A stretch of DNA of 34,353 nt from CBCPNA01 sp965120415 (GTDB taxonomy: Bacteria; Bacillota; Clostridia; Lachnospirales; CAG-274): positions 1 to 34,353 of the forward strand of contig CBCPNA010000026.1 of assembly GCA_965120415.1 (NCBI GenBank), given 5' to 3'. A program made the position numbers and the translations under genes. Shown here piece by piece: positions 15,710-23,253 of the stretch (position 1 is the stretch's first letter; every line of letters starts with the position of its first letter). Below the pieces are notes generated by a model. The model did not search any database, was not told where the DNA came from, and saw only the letters and a list, made by a program, of their open reading frames with translations.

Positions 15710-16690
15710 ATGAATAATCAAATCAAAAAAATTGCGGTTTTGACAAGTGGTGGCGATGCCCCTGGTATGAACGCTTGTATCCGTGCTATTGTCCGTACCT
15801 CTCTTGCAAATGATATAGATGTTATAGGCTTTATGCATGGATATTCTGGCGTTATTAATTCCGACTATATCAAGTTTGATTCTCAAAATGTATCTGAAAT
15901 TATGCAACGTGGAGGTACTATCTTATGCTCTGCTCGCTGTAAAGAAATGTTTACAAAAGAAGGTCGGCAAAAAGCAGCTAAAGTCTGTAAACAAATGGAT
16001 ATAGATGCTTTAATAGTAATAGGTGGCGATGGCTCTTTAAATGGCGCAATTTTTTTAGCTGATTTAGGGCTTAAAATTATCGGTATACCATGCACCATAG
16101 ATTTAGATATTGCTTGCTCTGATTATACAATAGGATTTGATACTGCTGTTAATACCGCTATGGAAGCAATCGATAAAATTAGGGATACGTCGTTTTCTCA
16201 TGAGCGTTGTACAGTTGTTGAGGTTATGGGCAGAAATGCTGGATATATTGCCTTATGGTGTAGTATTACAAACGGTGCAGAAGAGGTGCTTTTGCCTGAA
16301 AAAAAAGAAGTCACCCCACAAGATGTAATTAATCTTGTAGCTAATAATAAAAAAAATGGCAAGCTTAGGAACATTATTGTTATTGCTGAAGGGTACCAAA
16401 ATATTTCATCCCACGATTTAGCCAAAAATATAGAAAGCGCAACCGGAGTTGAAACAAGAGCTGCTGTGCTTGGATATTTGCAACGTGGTGGCGCTCCTAC
16501 CGCCTTAGATAGGATGCATGCCTCTATCATGGGCTATAATGCTGTAGATGAATTATTAAAAGGTAATTTTAATCAAATTATTGTATATAAAAACGGTAAG
16601 TACACTTCTATCGGCTTAAAAGAAGGATTAAGTATTACTAAAGATTATGATGACACAATTTATAAAATTGCTAAAATTTTTGCATTGTAA
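15710..16690 (+). CDS. pfkA: 6-phosphofructokinase
   Basis: About 326 residues, the length of bacterial PfkA. It phosphorylates fructose 6-phosphate to fructose 1,6-bisphosphate. Visible landmarks are TSGGDAPGMNACIR at the N-terminus, the nucleotide motif IGGDGS (105-109; the second Gly of the motif favours ATP over PPi), the catalytic loop PCTIDLDI (127-134), SHERCTVVEVMGRNAGY, and LGYLQRGGAPTALDR near 265. In E. coli the loop is PGTIDNDI; here Gly124 and Asn128 equivalents are Cys and Leu, while both Asp are kept. The start at 15710 follows GAGGTG; a TTG 12 bases earlier is too close to that site. pyk follows after 37 bases, a classic glycolytic pair. Confidence 0.93.
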   Translation: MNNQIKKIAVLTSGGDAPGMNACIRAIVRTSLANDIDVIGFMHGYSGVINSDYIKFDSQNVSEIMQRGGTILCSARCKEMFTKEGRQKAAKVCKQMDIDALIVIGGDGSLNGAIFLADLGLKIIGIPCTIDLDIACSDYTIGFDTAVNTAMEAIDKIRDTSFSHERCTVVEVMGRNAGYIALWCSITNGAEEVLLPEKKEVTPQDVINLVANNKKNGKLRNIIVIAEGYQNISSHDLAKNIESATGVETRAAVLGYLQRGGAPTALDRMHASIMGYNAVDELLKGNFNQIIVYKNGKYTSIGLKEGLSITKDYDDTIYKIAKIFAL

Positions 16691-16727
16691 TTTTTAATAT
16701 TTTATAAAATTAAAGGAGTATTTAATT

Positions 16728-18149
16728 ATGAGAAAAACAAAAATTATCGCAACTTTAGGTCCTGTTAGCAATTCACCTGAAATGGTTAAAAAGCTAATAG
16801 AAACTGGTATGAACGCCGTGCGTATTAATTTTTCGCACGGTAGTCATGAATCTCATGGAGAAACTATAAATACTGTAAAAAATGTTAGAAAAGAATTAAA
16901 TATGCCTATCCCTCTTATTTTAGATACAAAAGGTCCAGAAATTAGAACAAAAACTTTAAAAACTGATAATGTTAAATTAGAAAAAGGTAAAAAATTTACC
17001 TTAACAACAGACGATATTGTAGGAGATGAAACAATTGTTTCTGTTACATACAGTGATTTTGCAAAAGATTTAAAAGTTGGGGCAACTGTTTTGATAGATG
17101 ATGGGCTTATTGAGCTTAAAGTTTTAGAAATTGATAAAAACAATGTTATATGCGAAATACTAAATAACGGTATTTTAGGCAATAGAAAGGGTATAAACTT
17201 ACCTGATGTTTCTATAAACTTACCTGCCCTTACAGAAAAGGATATAGAAGATATTAAATTTGGTATAAAAATGGAATTTGATTATATCGCTGCATCTTTT
17301 ATACGTTCTGCTGAAGATGTAAAGCAAATACGCCGTGTTTTAGATGAAAATGGAGGAAGTTATATAAAAATTATATCAAAAATAGAAAATCGTGAAGGGG
17401 TTAATAACCTTGATTCTATCCTTGATGTAACAGATGGTATTATGGTTGCTAGGGGCGATCTTGGGGTTGAAATACCTTTTGAAGAAGTGCCTTTAATTCA
17501 AAAAGAAATGATAAATAAATGTAAAGAAAGAGGCAAGCTAGTTGTTACCGCAACGCATATGCTTGAATCTATGGTAGCAAACCCTCGCCCAACAAGAGCA
17601 GAGGTTAGCGACGTTGCTAACGCTATATTAGACGGAACAGACGCTATTATGCTATCTGGAGAAACAGCAAAAGGAGCTTTTCCTATAGAAGCTGTTAATA
17701 CAATGGTTAGGATATCAACAAAAATAGAATCTTGCTTTGATTATATAAAAGATTTTTATAACAAGAAGATTAAACATTGTTCTGATATAACAGATGCTAT
17801 TAGTCATGCAACATGTACAACCTCTAATGATTTAAAAGCAGCTTGTATAGTTGCTATTTCTAAAACTGGTTCTACCGTTAGAGAGGTTGCTAAATATCGC
17901 CCAGCTGCAACTATTTTAGCTTTAACAGATGATGAAAAAGTATTAAGGCAATTAAATCTTGCGTGGGCAACTTATCCTTATTTAATAAATATGAACGATG
18001 TAAAAGCTGGAGATTTTTTTGAAAATACTGCAAAAATTGCATCAGAAAAGGCTTTTGCAAAAAAAGATGATATAATCGTAACTGTAGCTGGTACTCCTAT
18101 AGGAGAACAAGGCACTACAAATACTTTAAAAGCTCATGTTGTTAAATGA
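16728..18149 (+). CDS. pyk: Pyruvate kinase
   Basis: This 473-residue enzyme converts phosphoenolpyruvate and ADP to pyruvate and ATP. The A domain begins RKTKIIATLGPVS, with substrate residues in NAVRINFSHG; the B domain follows LDTKGPEIRT. The active-site signature is IKIISKIENREGVNN and MVARGDLGVEIPFEEV, and VTATHMLESM and AILDGTDAIMLSGETA follow. The C-terminal allosteric domain ends at the normal place, without the extra PEP-utilising domain that Bacillus-type enzymes carry. AAAGGAG precedes the ATG. It ends in TGA just before a strong terminator. It feeds pyruvate to the PFOR encoded nearby. Confidence 0.97.
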   Translation: MRKTKIIATLGPVSNSPEMVKKLIETGMNAVRINFSHGSHESHGETINTVKNVRKELNMPIPLILDTKGPEIRTKTLKTDNVKLEKGKKFTLTTDDIVGDETIVSVTYSDFAKDLKVGATVLIDDGLIELKVLEIDKNNVICEILNNGILGNRKGINLPDVSINLPALTEKDIEDIKFGIKMEFDYIAASFIRSAEDVKQIRRVLDENGGSYIKIISKIENREGVNNLDSILDVTDGIMVARGDLGVEIPFEEVPLIQKEMINKCKERGKLVVTATHMLESMVANPRPTRAEVSDVANAILDGTDAIMLSGETAKGAFPIEAVNTMVRISTKIESCFDYIKDFYNKKIKHCSDITDAISHATCTTSNDLKAACIVAISKTGSTVREVAKYRPAATILALTDDEKVLRQLNLAWATYPYLINMNDVKAGDFFENTAKIASEKAFAKKDDIIVTVAGTPIGEQGTTNTLKAHVVK

Positions 18150-18164
18150 TTTTTTATAAAAATA

Positions 18165-18195
18165 AAAAAAGCTTACTGTGAAGGTAAGCTTTTTT
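18165..18195 (+). terminator. Terminator of pfkA-pyk
   Basis: AAAAAAGCTTAC and GTAAGCTTTTTT form a perfect 12-bp stem around TGTGAAG. It begins 16 bases after the pyk stop and also faces the convergent mnmM gene. Confidence 0.93.
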
Positions 18196-18228
18196 ATATG
18201 CTCTATAATAGCTAAAATTAGATGACTG

Positions 18229-18795
18229 CTATTTATCACTATGTTTTATAATATTTACAAGCATAGGTGGATAATTAGGCTTATTAAAAAGCTCCGTTAC
18301 CAAAACTGTATATTTGTTATAATCTAAGCTTTTAACAAATTTTAGCACTTCTTCTTTTTCTTCAAATCCTGTATCTTTTCCTTGATAAACACATATGCTT
18401 ATAATACCACCTATTTTTAAAATATTAAGGCTATTTTGTAATGTTTTTATCGTAGTTTTAGCATTTGTTTTTATATTATGATCACTTTTTGGTAAATAGC
18501 CTAAATTAAACATAATAGCATCGACTTTTTTATCTATATACTTTTCCATATTTTCATGAGAATCTAATATCAAGTTTGCTATATTTTGCATATTTTGCTC
18601 TAATAATTTTTGTCTTGTTGTATCTATTGCTTTTTGCTGAATATCAAAAGCTAATACTTTACCATTTTTACCAACTATTTTGCATAAAAATAAAGTATCG
18701 TTGCCATTGCCCATTGTTGCGTCTATTGCTATATCCCCTTCTTTTAAATATTGTTTTATAAAATCTTTTGCTAATGTAAGTGTATTTATCTTCAT
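18229..18795 (-). CDS. mnmM: tRNA 5-(aminomethyl)-2-thiouridine methyltransferase (YtqB/MnmM family)
   Basis: The 188-residue protein matches the 'rRNA methylase' family PF06962, whose B. subtilis member YtqB is now known as MnmM. That enzyme methylates the wobble uridine of certain tRNAs to complete mnm5(s2)U. The SAM-binding motif is AIDATMGNGNDTLFL (23-37), the acidic ribose-binding position is VLAFDIQ, and the catalytic-region motif is MFNLGYLPKSDH. GGIISICVYQGKDTG closes the Rossmann fold. The start ATG lies 7 bases after an AGGAAT site. It is a single gene that converges on pyk. The substrate assignment is by family only. Confidence 0.85.
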   Translation of the reverse strand: MKINTLTLAKDFIKQYLKEGDIAIDATMGNGNDTLFLCKIVGKNGKVLAFDIQQKAIDTTRQKLLEQNMQNIANLILDSHENMEKYIDKKVDAIMFNLGYLPKSDHNIKTNAKTTIKTLQNSLNILKIGGIISICVYQGKDTGFEEKEEVLKFVKSLDYNKYTVLVTELFNKPNYPPMLVNIIKHSDK

Positions 18796-19136
18796 ATTAT
18801 AAAAATTCCTTCTTTATTTATATTTGTTTTAATTATACAACAAAAATTTCTTTTATGCAAAAAAGTAATATTTTTATTCTTTATATTTTTCTGTATCACT
18901 TTTTCTTTCATAATCTTAAACTTCTTCTAATAAATAGTTATATCAATTATCTAAAATAGCTCATTTTCAAGAATTTTCAAATCTTTATTTACCTTATTCA
19001 AATCATAACTTTATTATCTGTAATATACTTTCTTTTGTACTATTAGTTAACTCTTTATATTATTCATTAAAACATTTATTCCTTTTAAAATCAAATTATA
19101 TAAGCCTTTCTCCTTCCATTTTTACTTATATAATCT
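18796..19136 (-). other. Decayed or non-coding stretch upstream of mnmM
   Basis: No intact gene is present. Minus-strand frames show short protein-like runs (for example ELTNSTKESILQIIKL) broken by stops and frame changes, which suggests old coding DNA. I cannot assign a family. Confidence 0.3.
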
Positions 19137-19167
19137 AATGGCAATTAATATTTTATTAATTGCCATT
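19137..19167. repeat. Perfect 14-bp stem-loop
   Basis: AATGGCAATTAATA and TATTAATTGCCATT pair without mismatch around TTT. On the minus strand it overlaps the last codons (WQLIKY-stop) of the small ORF at 19145-19291. A T-run is lacking, so it may protect the 3' end of an RNA rather than end transcription. Confidence 0.6.
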
Positions 19168-19308
19168 TGTGTACACTATCTATACTCCTGGGAGGACATC
19201 TATCCATTAATACATCAAATAAATCATTTGCTTTAATATTATATTCAATAAAATCATATTTATTATCAGTATTAACTAACTCATCATTCATTGTTAATTT
19301 TCTGTCAT
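19145..19308 (-). CDS. Small ORF with very strong ribosome site, frame interrupted
   Basis: AAAGGAGGTGAT, an almost full match to the 16S 3' end, lies 5-6 bases before an ATG at 19308. That frame encodes only MTEN and stops at 19294. Two bases later an ATG at 19291 opens a second frame of 48 codons, from MNDELVNTDN through DLFDVLMDRCPPRSIDSV to HKWQLIKY. This may be a 4-codon leader ORF coupled to a 48-residue peptide by stop-restart. Alternatively, one lost A in the GAAAAT run would have split a single 53-residue frame. I do not recognise the peptide; it has one Cys and no signal sequence. The neighbouring DNA is decayed, which favours a damaged gene. Confidence 0.4.
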
Positions 19309-19329
19309 ATTATCACCTCCTTTCACTAA

Positions 19330-19840
19330 TAAATCATATAAAATACTATCACATAATTTTATATTATTATATTTTAAATTATTTTAAAAGCACTCTACTC
19401 ATACATCTATATTTATCCAAATTTATCCAACGCTTTTCATTTTTTTCATTTTTCTATATCGCAAAAACCTTCAGCTTTCTTATTATACTTAACATTATGT
19501 AAAATTTATGCAAAATTTTTCTAACTTTATTTAAATATTCATCTATCATTATGGCTATATTTTATAGATTTATAAGCTCTAGGACATATCTAATATTTTT
19601 ATGTATAACACAATTATATCTACATTATTTTTTCATATAATTCTCTGACTACTCATATCCAAATTGATCATTACTTCTATAAGTATAAGTAAATAGTTTA
19701 TGAAATAAAATAAACGCATCACTGTTATAATCTATAATTTTATATTTTTTATATTTCTTGCTATTTATAATTCTATATTATATCATCATAAACATGCATA
19801 TTATTTAAACTTGAGCTTGGAATTATGATACTCTTATTAT
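19330..19840 (-). pseudogene. Remnant of an unidentified gene
   Basis: Minus-strand frames hold protein-like runs that shift frame and meet stops. Examples are KYKIIDYNSDAFILFHKL and FTYTYRSNDQFGYE, then TAG, then SENYMKK; later MIDEYLNKVRKILHKFYIM, and KRWINLDKYRCMSRVLLK just upstream of the strong-site small ORF. The composition and lack of low-complexity sequence argue for a once-coding region of about 150 residues, now with at least three lesions. I cannot name a family. Confidence 0.4.
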
Positions 19841-19905
19841 TAATTTATGTTTTTTTCGTTAATCTATAGATTATTTTGTATAATAAAATATTAATATATA
19901 CTATC

Positions 19906-19922
19906 ATGCTATACTATAGCAT
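19906..19922. promoter_or_regulatory. 17-bp palindrome, candidate operator for the peptide gene
   Basis: ATGCTATACTATAGCAT has perfect 8-base arms around one base. It lies 95 bases before the peptide ATG. The core TACTATA/TATAGTA recurs at 19952-19958 and 19974-19980 around a TATAAT at 19977-19982, which could be the -10 of the peptide promoter. No good -35 is visible, as expected if an activator is needed. A binding role for the neighbouring regulator is inference. Confidence 0.45.
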
Positions 19923-20017
19923 TTATTTAAAAAAATATTTTCCATAAACACTATAGTAATTTTAAATATAAGATACTATAATATGACATTGTATAAAACT
20001 AAAAAGAGGTGAATTTT

Positions 20018-20128
20018 ATGAAAAATATTAAAAAAGTTATTGGTTTGTGTTTTATTTTAAACTTATTAGTTCTTAGTTCAGCTTCAACGCCTAATCCTAC
20101 ATGTAACTTTCCTGTTGTAAAGCAATAA
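20018..20128 (+). CDS. Candidate secreted peptide pheromone precursor (RRNPP-type)
   Basis: A 36-residue ORF starts at an ATG preceded by AAAGAGGTGA with good spacing. It begins with a basic end (MKNIKK), then a hydrophobic core (VIGLCFILNLLVLSSA), then a polar, Pro-rich tail STPNPTCNFPVVKQ. This is the architecture of secreted pheromone precursors such as PapR and NprX, where the last 5-10 residues become the signal after export and re-import. Its gene converges on a large HTH/helical-repeat regulator gene, with 13 bases between the stop codons, similar to rgg-shp arrangements. The mature peptide cannot be defined from sequence alone. A small bacteriocin-like or membrane peptide is the alternative. 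Confidence 0.6.
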   Translation: MKNIKKVIGLCFILNLLVLSSASTPNPTCNFPVVKQ

Positions 20129-20141
20129 GTATAAATTAACT

Positions 20142-21995
20142 TTAAAATGTTATAAATTTATTTATTTCTTCTATTACAAGCTTATCATTGTAAAATTTTG
20201 CTATATAATATGATTGAGTAAATAATTTATAACATTTTTTTCTATATTCTTCTTTTAAATTAACATCTTTAGTTTCTGATATCATTTTTTCATAACACCA
20301 TGCAATATTAAATAATGCTCTAGCTAGGTTATAAGCTGATGAATATGTTATGTCAATAAATATAAGGCTATTACTTTTATTAATTGATTTTTCATATTCT
20401 TCTAATAAGCCATATACCTGTGATAAATTATATATTAAGCTTTTATAAAGTGTTATACCAGACTGTGGATAAAATTTTTCAAAATATGCGTCTAACTTTT
20501 TATACCACTTTAGTGCCTCTTTATAATTATTATCTCTATAATAAGAATTACCGATATTTAATAATAATCTAAGCTCTTCTTTTGTAAAATATCTTTGCCA
20601 ATTTTCGGTTTTAATTTTTTCTATGTCTTTTATAGTAATTTCTAAAATTCTAAAAACTTCTTCTCTATATTTTTCATATGACATAGGTTCTAATTCATCT
20701 TTAATAAATAAGTTTAATTTTTCTACATATTGTTTGTTATAAATATTGCTTAAATCTATTTTATCTTTTAATAATTCAAATAAATCATTTACTTTTTTAT
20801 AATTATATATTGATATATAAAAATCTATTTTAGAGGCTATTTCTTGCAACATAAAATCTTCTCCCATAATAGATAAATTATAATGTTCAACATCTTCAAT
20901 ACCTAATACTTCTAAATAATGTTTTGTGCTTTTATCCCTAGGATTTCTTTTTCCATTTTCTATATTAGAAATTGCACTTTGATCTCCTATAATATCTTTT
21001 TTATCTATTGATAACAAAAGTTCTTCTTGTGTCATATTATTATAACTTCTTGTATTTTTTATTACTTCATTTATAGAATAAACATTATTAAATGGTTTTA
21101 TATATATTTCATCTTCTCTAAAATTTTTAATCTTCCATTGTTCAAGTGTTTCAAGTAGACCTTTTATTTCATTAAACTCCATTTTATACCCCAAATATAA
21201 ATTTTTATAATCATCAAAATCTTTTAAATTAATAATTAATTTTAAAAATTTTTTTAAATAATATATAGAATTATTTTCTATAATACACTCTATACCTTTA
21301 TTTATATAATTTATACTATCAGCATATCTATTTTGTAAATATAATAAATATGCCATATTATAAATAATAATTAGATAAAATTGCAATTTATATTCTTCAT
21401 CTTTGCATTTTTGTTCTATATAGTTTAAAATTTCTTTCCAATAACTATATATTTCTACATAAGATTTTGTATTTAATGCTAATAGTATTTCGCCTAATAA
21501 GCATAATAGTTTTAATTCACTTTTACATATAGTCATATTTATTTTAAAATTATCAAAATTTATTTTTAAATTTGTTAACTCTAATGCTTTAATACATTCT
21601 TCTAATGCTTTATCATATTCTCTATTTTCTTTATACACAATAGCTTTTATAATTTTTATATACTGTTCATTTAGATTATTATCTGTTTCTATTAAATTTC
21701 TATATTTTTCTAGATAAATGTCTATTTCTCTCCATTTTTCAGAATTTAATAAAAAATTTATATAATTTTTGTAATATAATAATGCTTTATCATTTTCAGT
21801 CAAAATTAAATCCCATTTATCACTATTTTTACCTAATTTTGATATAATTGCATCAAATAATATTTTACTAGCTTTTCTTTCACCGTTTTCAATTCGTGAT
21901 AAAGTTGTTACTGAACAAATACCTCGACTTAATTCTTTTAAGCTAACTTTTTCTTCTTTTCTTAAAGTTTTTAATAATAATCCAATATTTCCCAT
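20142..21995 (-). CDS. Double-HTH transcriptional regulator with helical repeats (Rgg/PlcR/RRNPP-like)
   Basis: 617 residues. An N-terminal XRE-type HTH (4-58; recognition helix TLSRIENGERKAS) is followed by a region of paired amphipathic helices resembling TPR repeats (about 68-290). A second XRE-type HTH (306-366; AISNIENGKRNPR) is followed by another helical-repeat region (about 375-610; NIGNSYYRDNNYKEALKWYKKLDAYF is typical TPR). Each half is about the size of a complete PlcR or Rgg protein (~285 residues), so this looks like a head-to-tail fusion or internal duplication. RRNPP regulators bind imported peptides in the TPR groove and thereby change DNA binding. GAGGT lies before the ATG, and a promoter with TTGTTA and TATAAT is upstream. 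The peptide gene at 20018 is the likely partner. Target genes are not evident here. Confidence 0.8.
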   Translation of the reverse strand: MGNIGLLLKTLRKEEKVSLKELSRGICSVTTLSRIENGERKASKILFDAIISKLGKNSDKWDLILTENDKALLYYKNYINFLLNSEKWREIDIYLEKYRNLIETDNNLNEQYIKIIKAIVYKENREYDKALEECIKALELTNLKINFDNFKINMTICKSELKLLCLLGEILLALNTKSYVEIYSYWKEILNYIEQKCKDEEYKLQFYLIIIYNMAYLLYLQNRYADSINYINKGIECIIENNSIYYLKKFLKLIINLKDFDDYKNLYLGYKMEFNEIKGLLETLEQWKIKNFREDEIYIKPFNNVYSINEVIKNTRSYNNMTQEELLLSIDKKDIIGDQSAISNIENGKRNPRDKSTKHYLEVLGIEDVEHYNLSIMGEDFMLQEIASKIDFYISIYNYKKVNDLFELLKDKIDLSNIYNKQYVEKLNLFIKDELEPMSYEKYREEVFRILEITIKDIEKIKTENWQRYFTKEELRLLLNIGNSYYRDNNYKEALKWYKKLDAYFEKFYPQSGITLYKSLIYNLSQVYGLLEEYEKSINKSNSLIFIDITYSSAYNLARALFNIAWCYEKMISETKDVNLKEEYRKKCYKLFTQSYYIAKFYNDKLVIEEINKFITF

Positions 21996-22030
21996 ATATT
22001 TACCTCTTATTATAAATTATTATATAATAT

Positions 22031-22059
22031 ATTATAATAATTTTAATACTACATAACAA
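22031..22059 (-). promoter_or_regulatory. Promoter of the double-HTH regulator gene
   Basis: On the minus strand TTGTTA and TATAAT are 17 bases apart, about 40 bases before the ATG at 21995. Confidence 0.75.
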
Positions 22060-22099
22060 GTTGTATTTTAATAATATTATACTTTTTCTTTTATGTAAT

Positions 22100-22621
22100 A
22101 ACATTAAGCTTTAAAGTTAATTTCATATACACTATTTGCCGCCCATACCATAGACACTCATTTAGACGCACCACCCTCTTTTAAGCGACTGTAGTTTTTT
22201 GAAATTTTAAAATATATTTTTAAAATGAAGAAACAAAACAAAGCTAACAGTACCATGCTCTCTAGAAATGACTCTAGAGCTGGCTCTAGATCTAGTACTC
22301 CAGTAAAATTTACAGCTTGAGACAGCTAATCAGATAAATGAATAAAGACTTAAAGATAAAACACAAAAGAACAAAAAGAACCAAGTAGCATATGCTGCCA
22401 TATATAACAATTTAGCATATTTTAAAATAGACATAAAAATAAAGCCGCTTTAGCTTTTGAGTTTTCTGGATAAATTATATTTTATCACTAATTTAATTCT
22501 TATTTGACAAATTTATTTCTATATAAATTATCATAAACTCTATTGGGAGCTTTTTCTCTAGATTTGTTATATCTTTATATTCATCTAATTTCATTTTTTT
22601 GTATTTTCTTTAAAATTTGTA
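22100..22621. pseudogene. Mixed coding debris between the regulator gene and the IS remnant
   Basis: No intact gene. On the plus strand a run from ATG 22226 reads KKQNKANSTMLSRNDSRAGS and then RSSTPVKFTA to a stop. In the next frame coding-like sequence resumes (LETANQINE, stop, RLKDKTQKNKKNQVAYAAIYN, with NLAYFKIDIKIKPL directly after), so this is probably one frameshifted gene of unknown family. On the minus strand 22493-22594 could encode 33 residues (from MKLDEYKDITNLEKKLP) but has no ribosome site. The GC content at 22135-22320 is higher than in the surroundings, which suggests imported DNA. Confidence 0.4.
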
Positions 22622-23170
22622 ATAGTCAAGACCACCTGTTCAACGGGTGACTTGCTCTAACCCTATAAGGGCATATTACTTGCTATGCCTAAAGGCATAT
22701 TGAATATATTTGTAAGCCATATTTTTTCTCAAGCAACCCTCAAGGGGTTTATTTTTATGCTTTAATATTCTTATTACCCTAAACGGGTCAACATATTCTT
22801 TCAATGTAATTTGATCTGTCGCTATATCTTCTTGTAATTGATTTCTTATATATTCTTCTATTACTTTTTTATTTCTTCCCTACAGTATCTACATAATATC
22901 CTTTAAACCAAAAATTTCTATTTCCATATTTATATTTTAAATTTGCATATCTATCAAAAATCATCAAAATATTATTTTTCTTCTATATTTTGGTGCAAAT
23001 ACTATATGATATTTGCAATTCCATTTTGTTGTGCTAAACTATTATTATCCATTTTGGATACCTCCTTTGTTTTATATGGTTGGCAAACATATGTATTTTA
23101 CAATAGGAGATTATTTTTTTCTACTCATAGTCACAGCCTTTTTAAAGCCACGTGTAAAACACGTGGATTC
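22622..23170 (-). mobile_element. Degenerate IS200-type insertion sequence
   Basis: A broken tnpA lies between clusters of short stem-loops. On the left are CCACCTGT/ACGGGTGA, CCCTATAAGGG, TATGCCTAAAGGCATA, AACCCTCAAGGGGTT and ACCCTAAACGGGT; on the right is a perfect CCACGTGT-AAA-ACACGTGG hairpin (23148-23166). Subterminal hairpins rather than inverted terminal repeats are the mark of IS200/IS605 elements, which move as single strands. No tnpB is present. The exact ends are uncertain. Confidence 0.8.
22778..23052 (-). pseudogene. tnpA: IS200-type transposase TnpA, internally deleted and frameshifted
   Basis: The reading starts MDNNSLAQQ after an AAAGGAGG site, then needs one added base to continue as WNCKYHIVFAPKYRRK, the well-known IS200 N-terminus. 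It then jumps to ILMIFDRYANLKYKYGNRNF and WFKGYYVDTVG, and after another frame change ends RNKKVIEEYIRNQLQED to EYVDPF. About 55-60 codons are missing in the middle, including the His-x-His metal site (normally DHIHML). The copy therefore cannot be active. It could still be mobilised only if a related TnpA acted on its end hairpins. Confidence 0.88.
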
Positions 23171-23178
23171 TTTATACA

Positions 23179-23205
23179 ATAAAAAAAGGCGTATAAAGCG
23201 CCTTT
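23179..23205 (-). terminator. rny terminator
   Basis: On the minus strand AAAGGCG and CGCCTTT (7 bp) with a 7-base loop are followed by a run of seven T. It lies about 50 bases beyond the rny stop. Confidence 0.85.
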
Positions 23206-23253
23206 AAATAATAACTTTTTGTATTACCTTTAAAATATTATTATATTATAATT

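Noticed and set aside
19167..19502. Plus-strand 111-codon frame in the accessory island
   Set aside because: The residue pattern is AT-driven and the antisense strand shows the better coding-like fragments and a strong ribosome site.
19814..19870. Plus-strand hydrophobic 14-codon ORF (MILLLLIYVFFVNL) as a second pheromone
   Set aside because: There is no credible ribosome site, no signal-peptide charge pattern and no polar tail; such runs are expected by chance in this AT-rich DNA.
22630..22800. Series of short palindromes, first considered as a CRISPR array
   Set aside because: The hairpins differ in sequence and spacing, there are no repeat-spacer units, and the adjacent tnpA fragment explains them as IS200 end structures.
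22943..23207. Plus-strand frames of 64-79 codons over the IS remnant
   Set aside because: They are antisense to the recognisable tnpA fragments and have no family resemblance.
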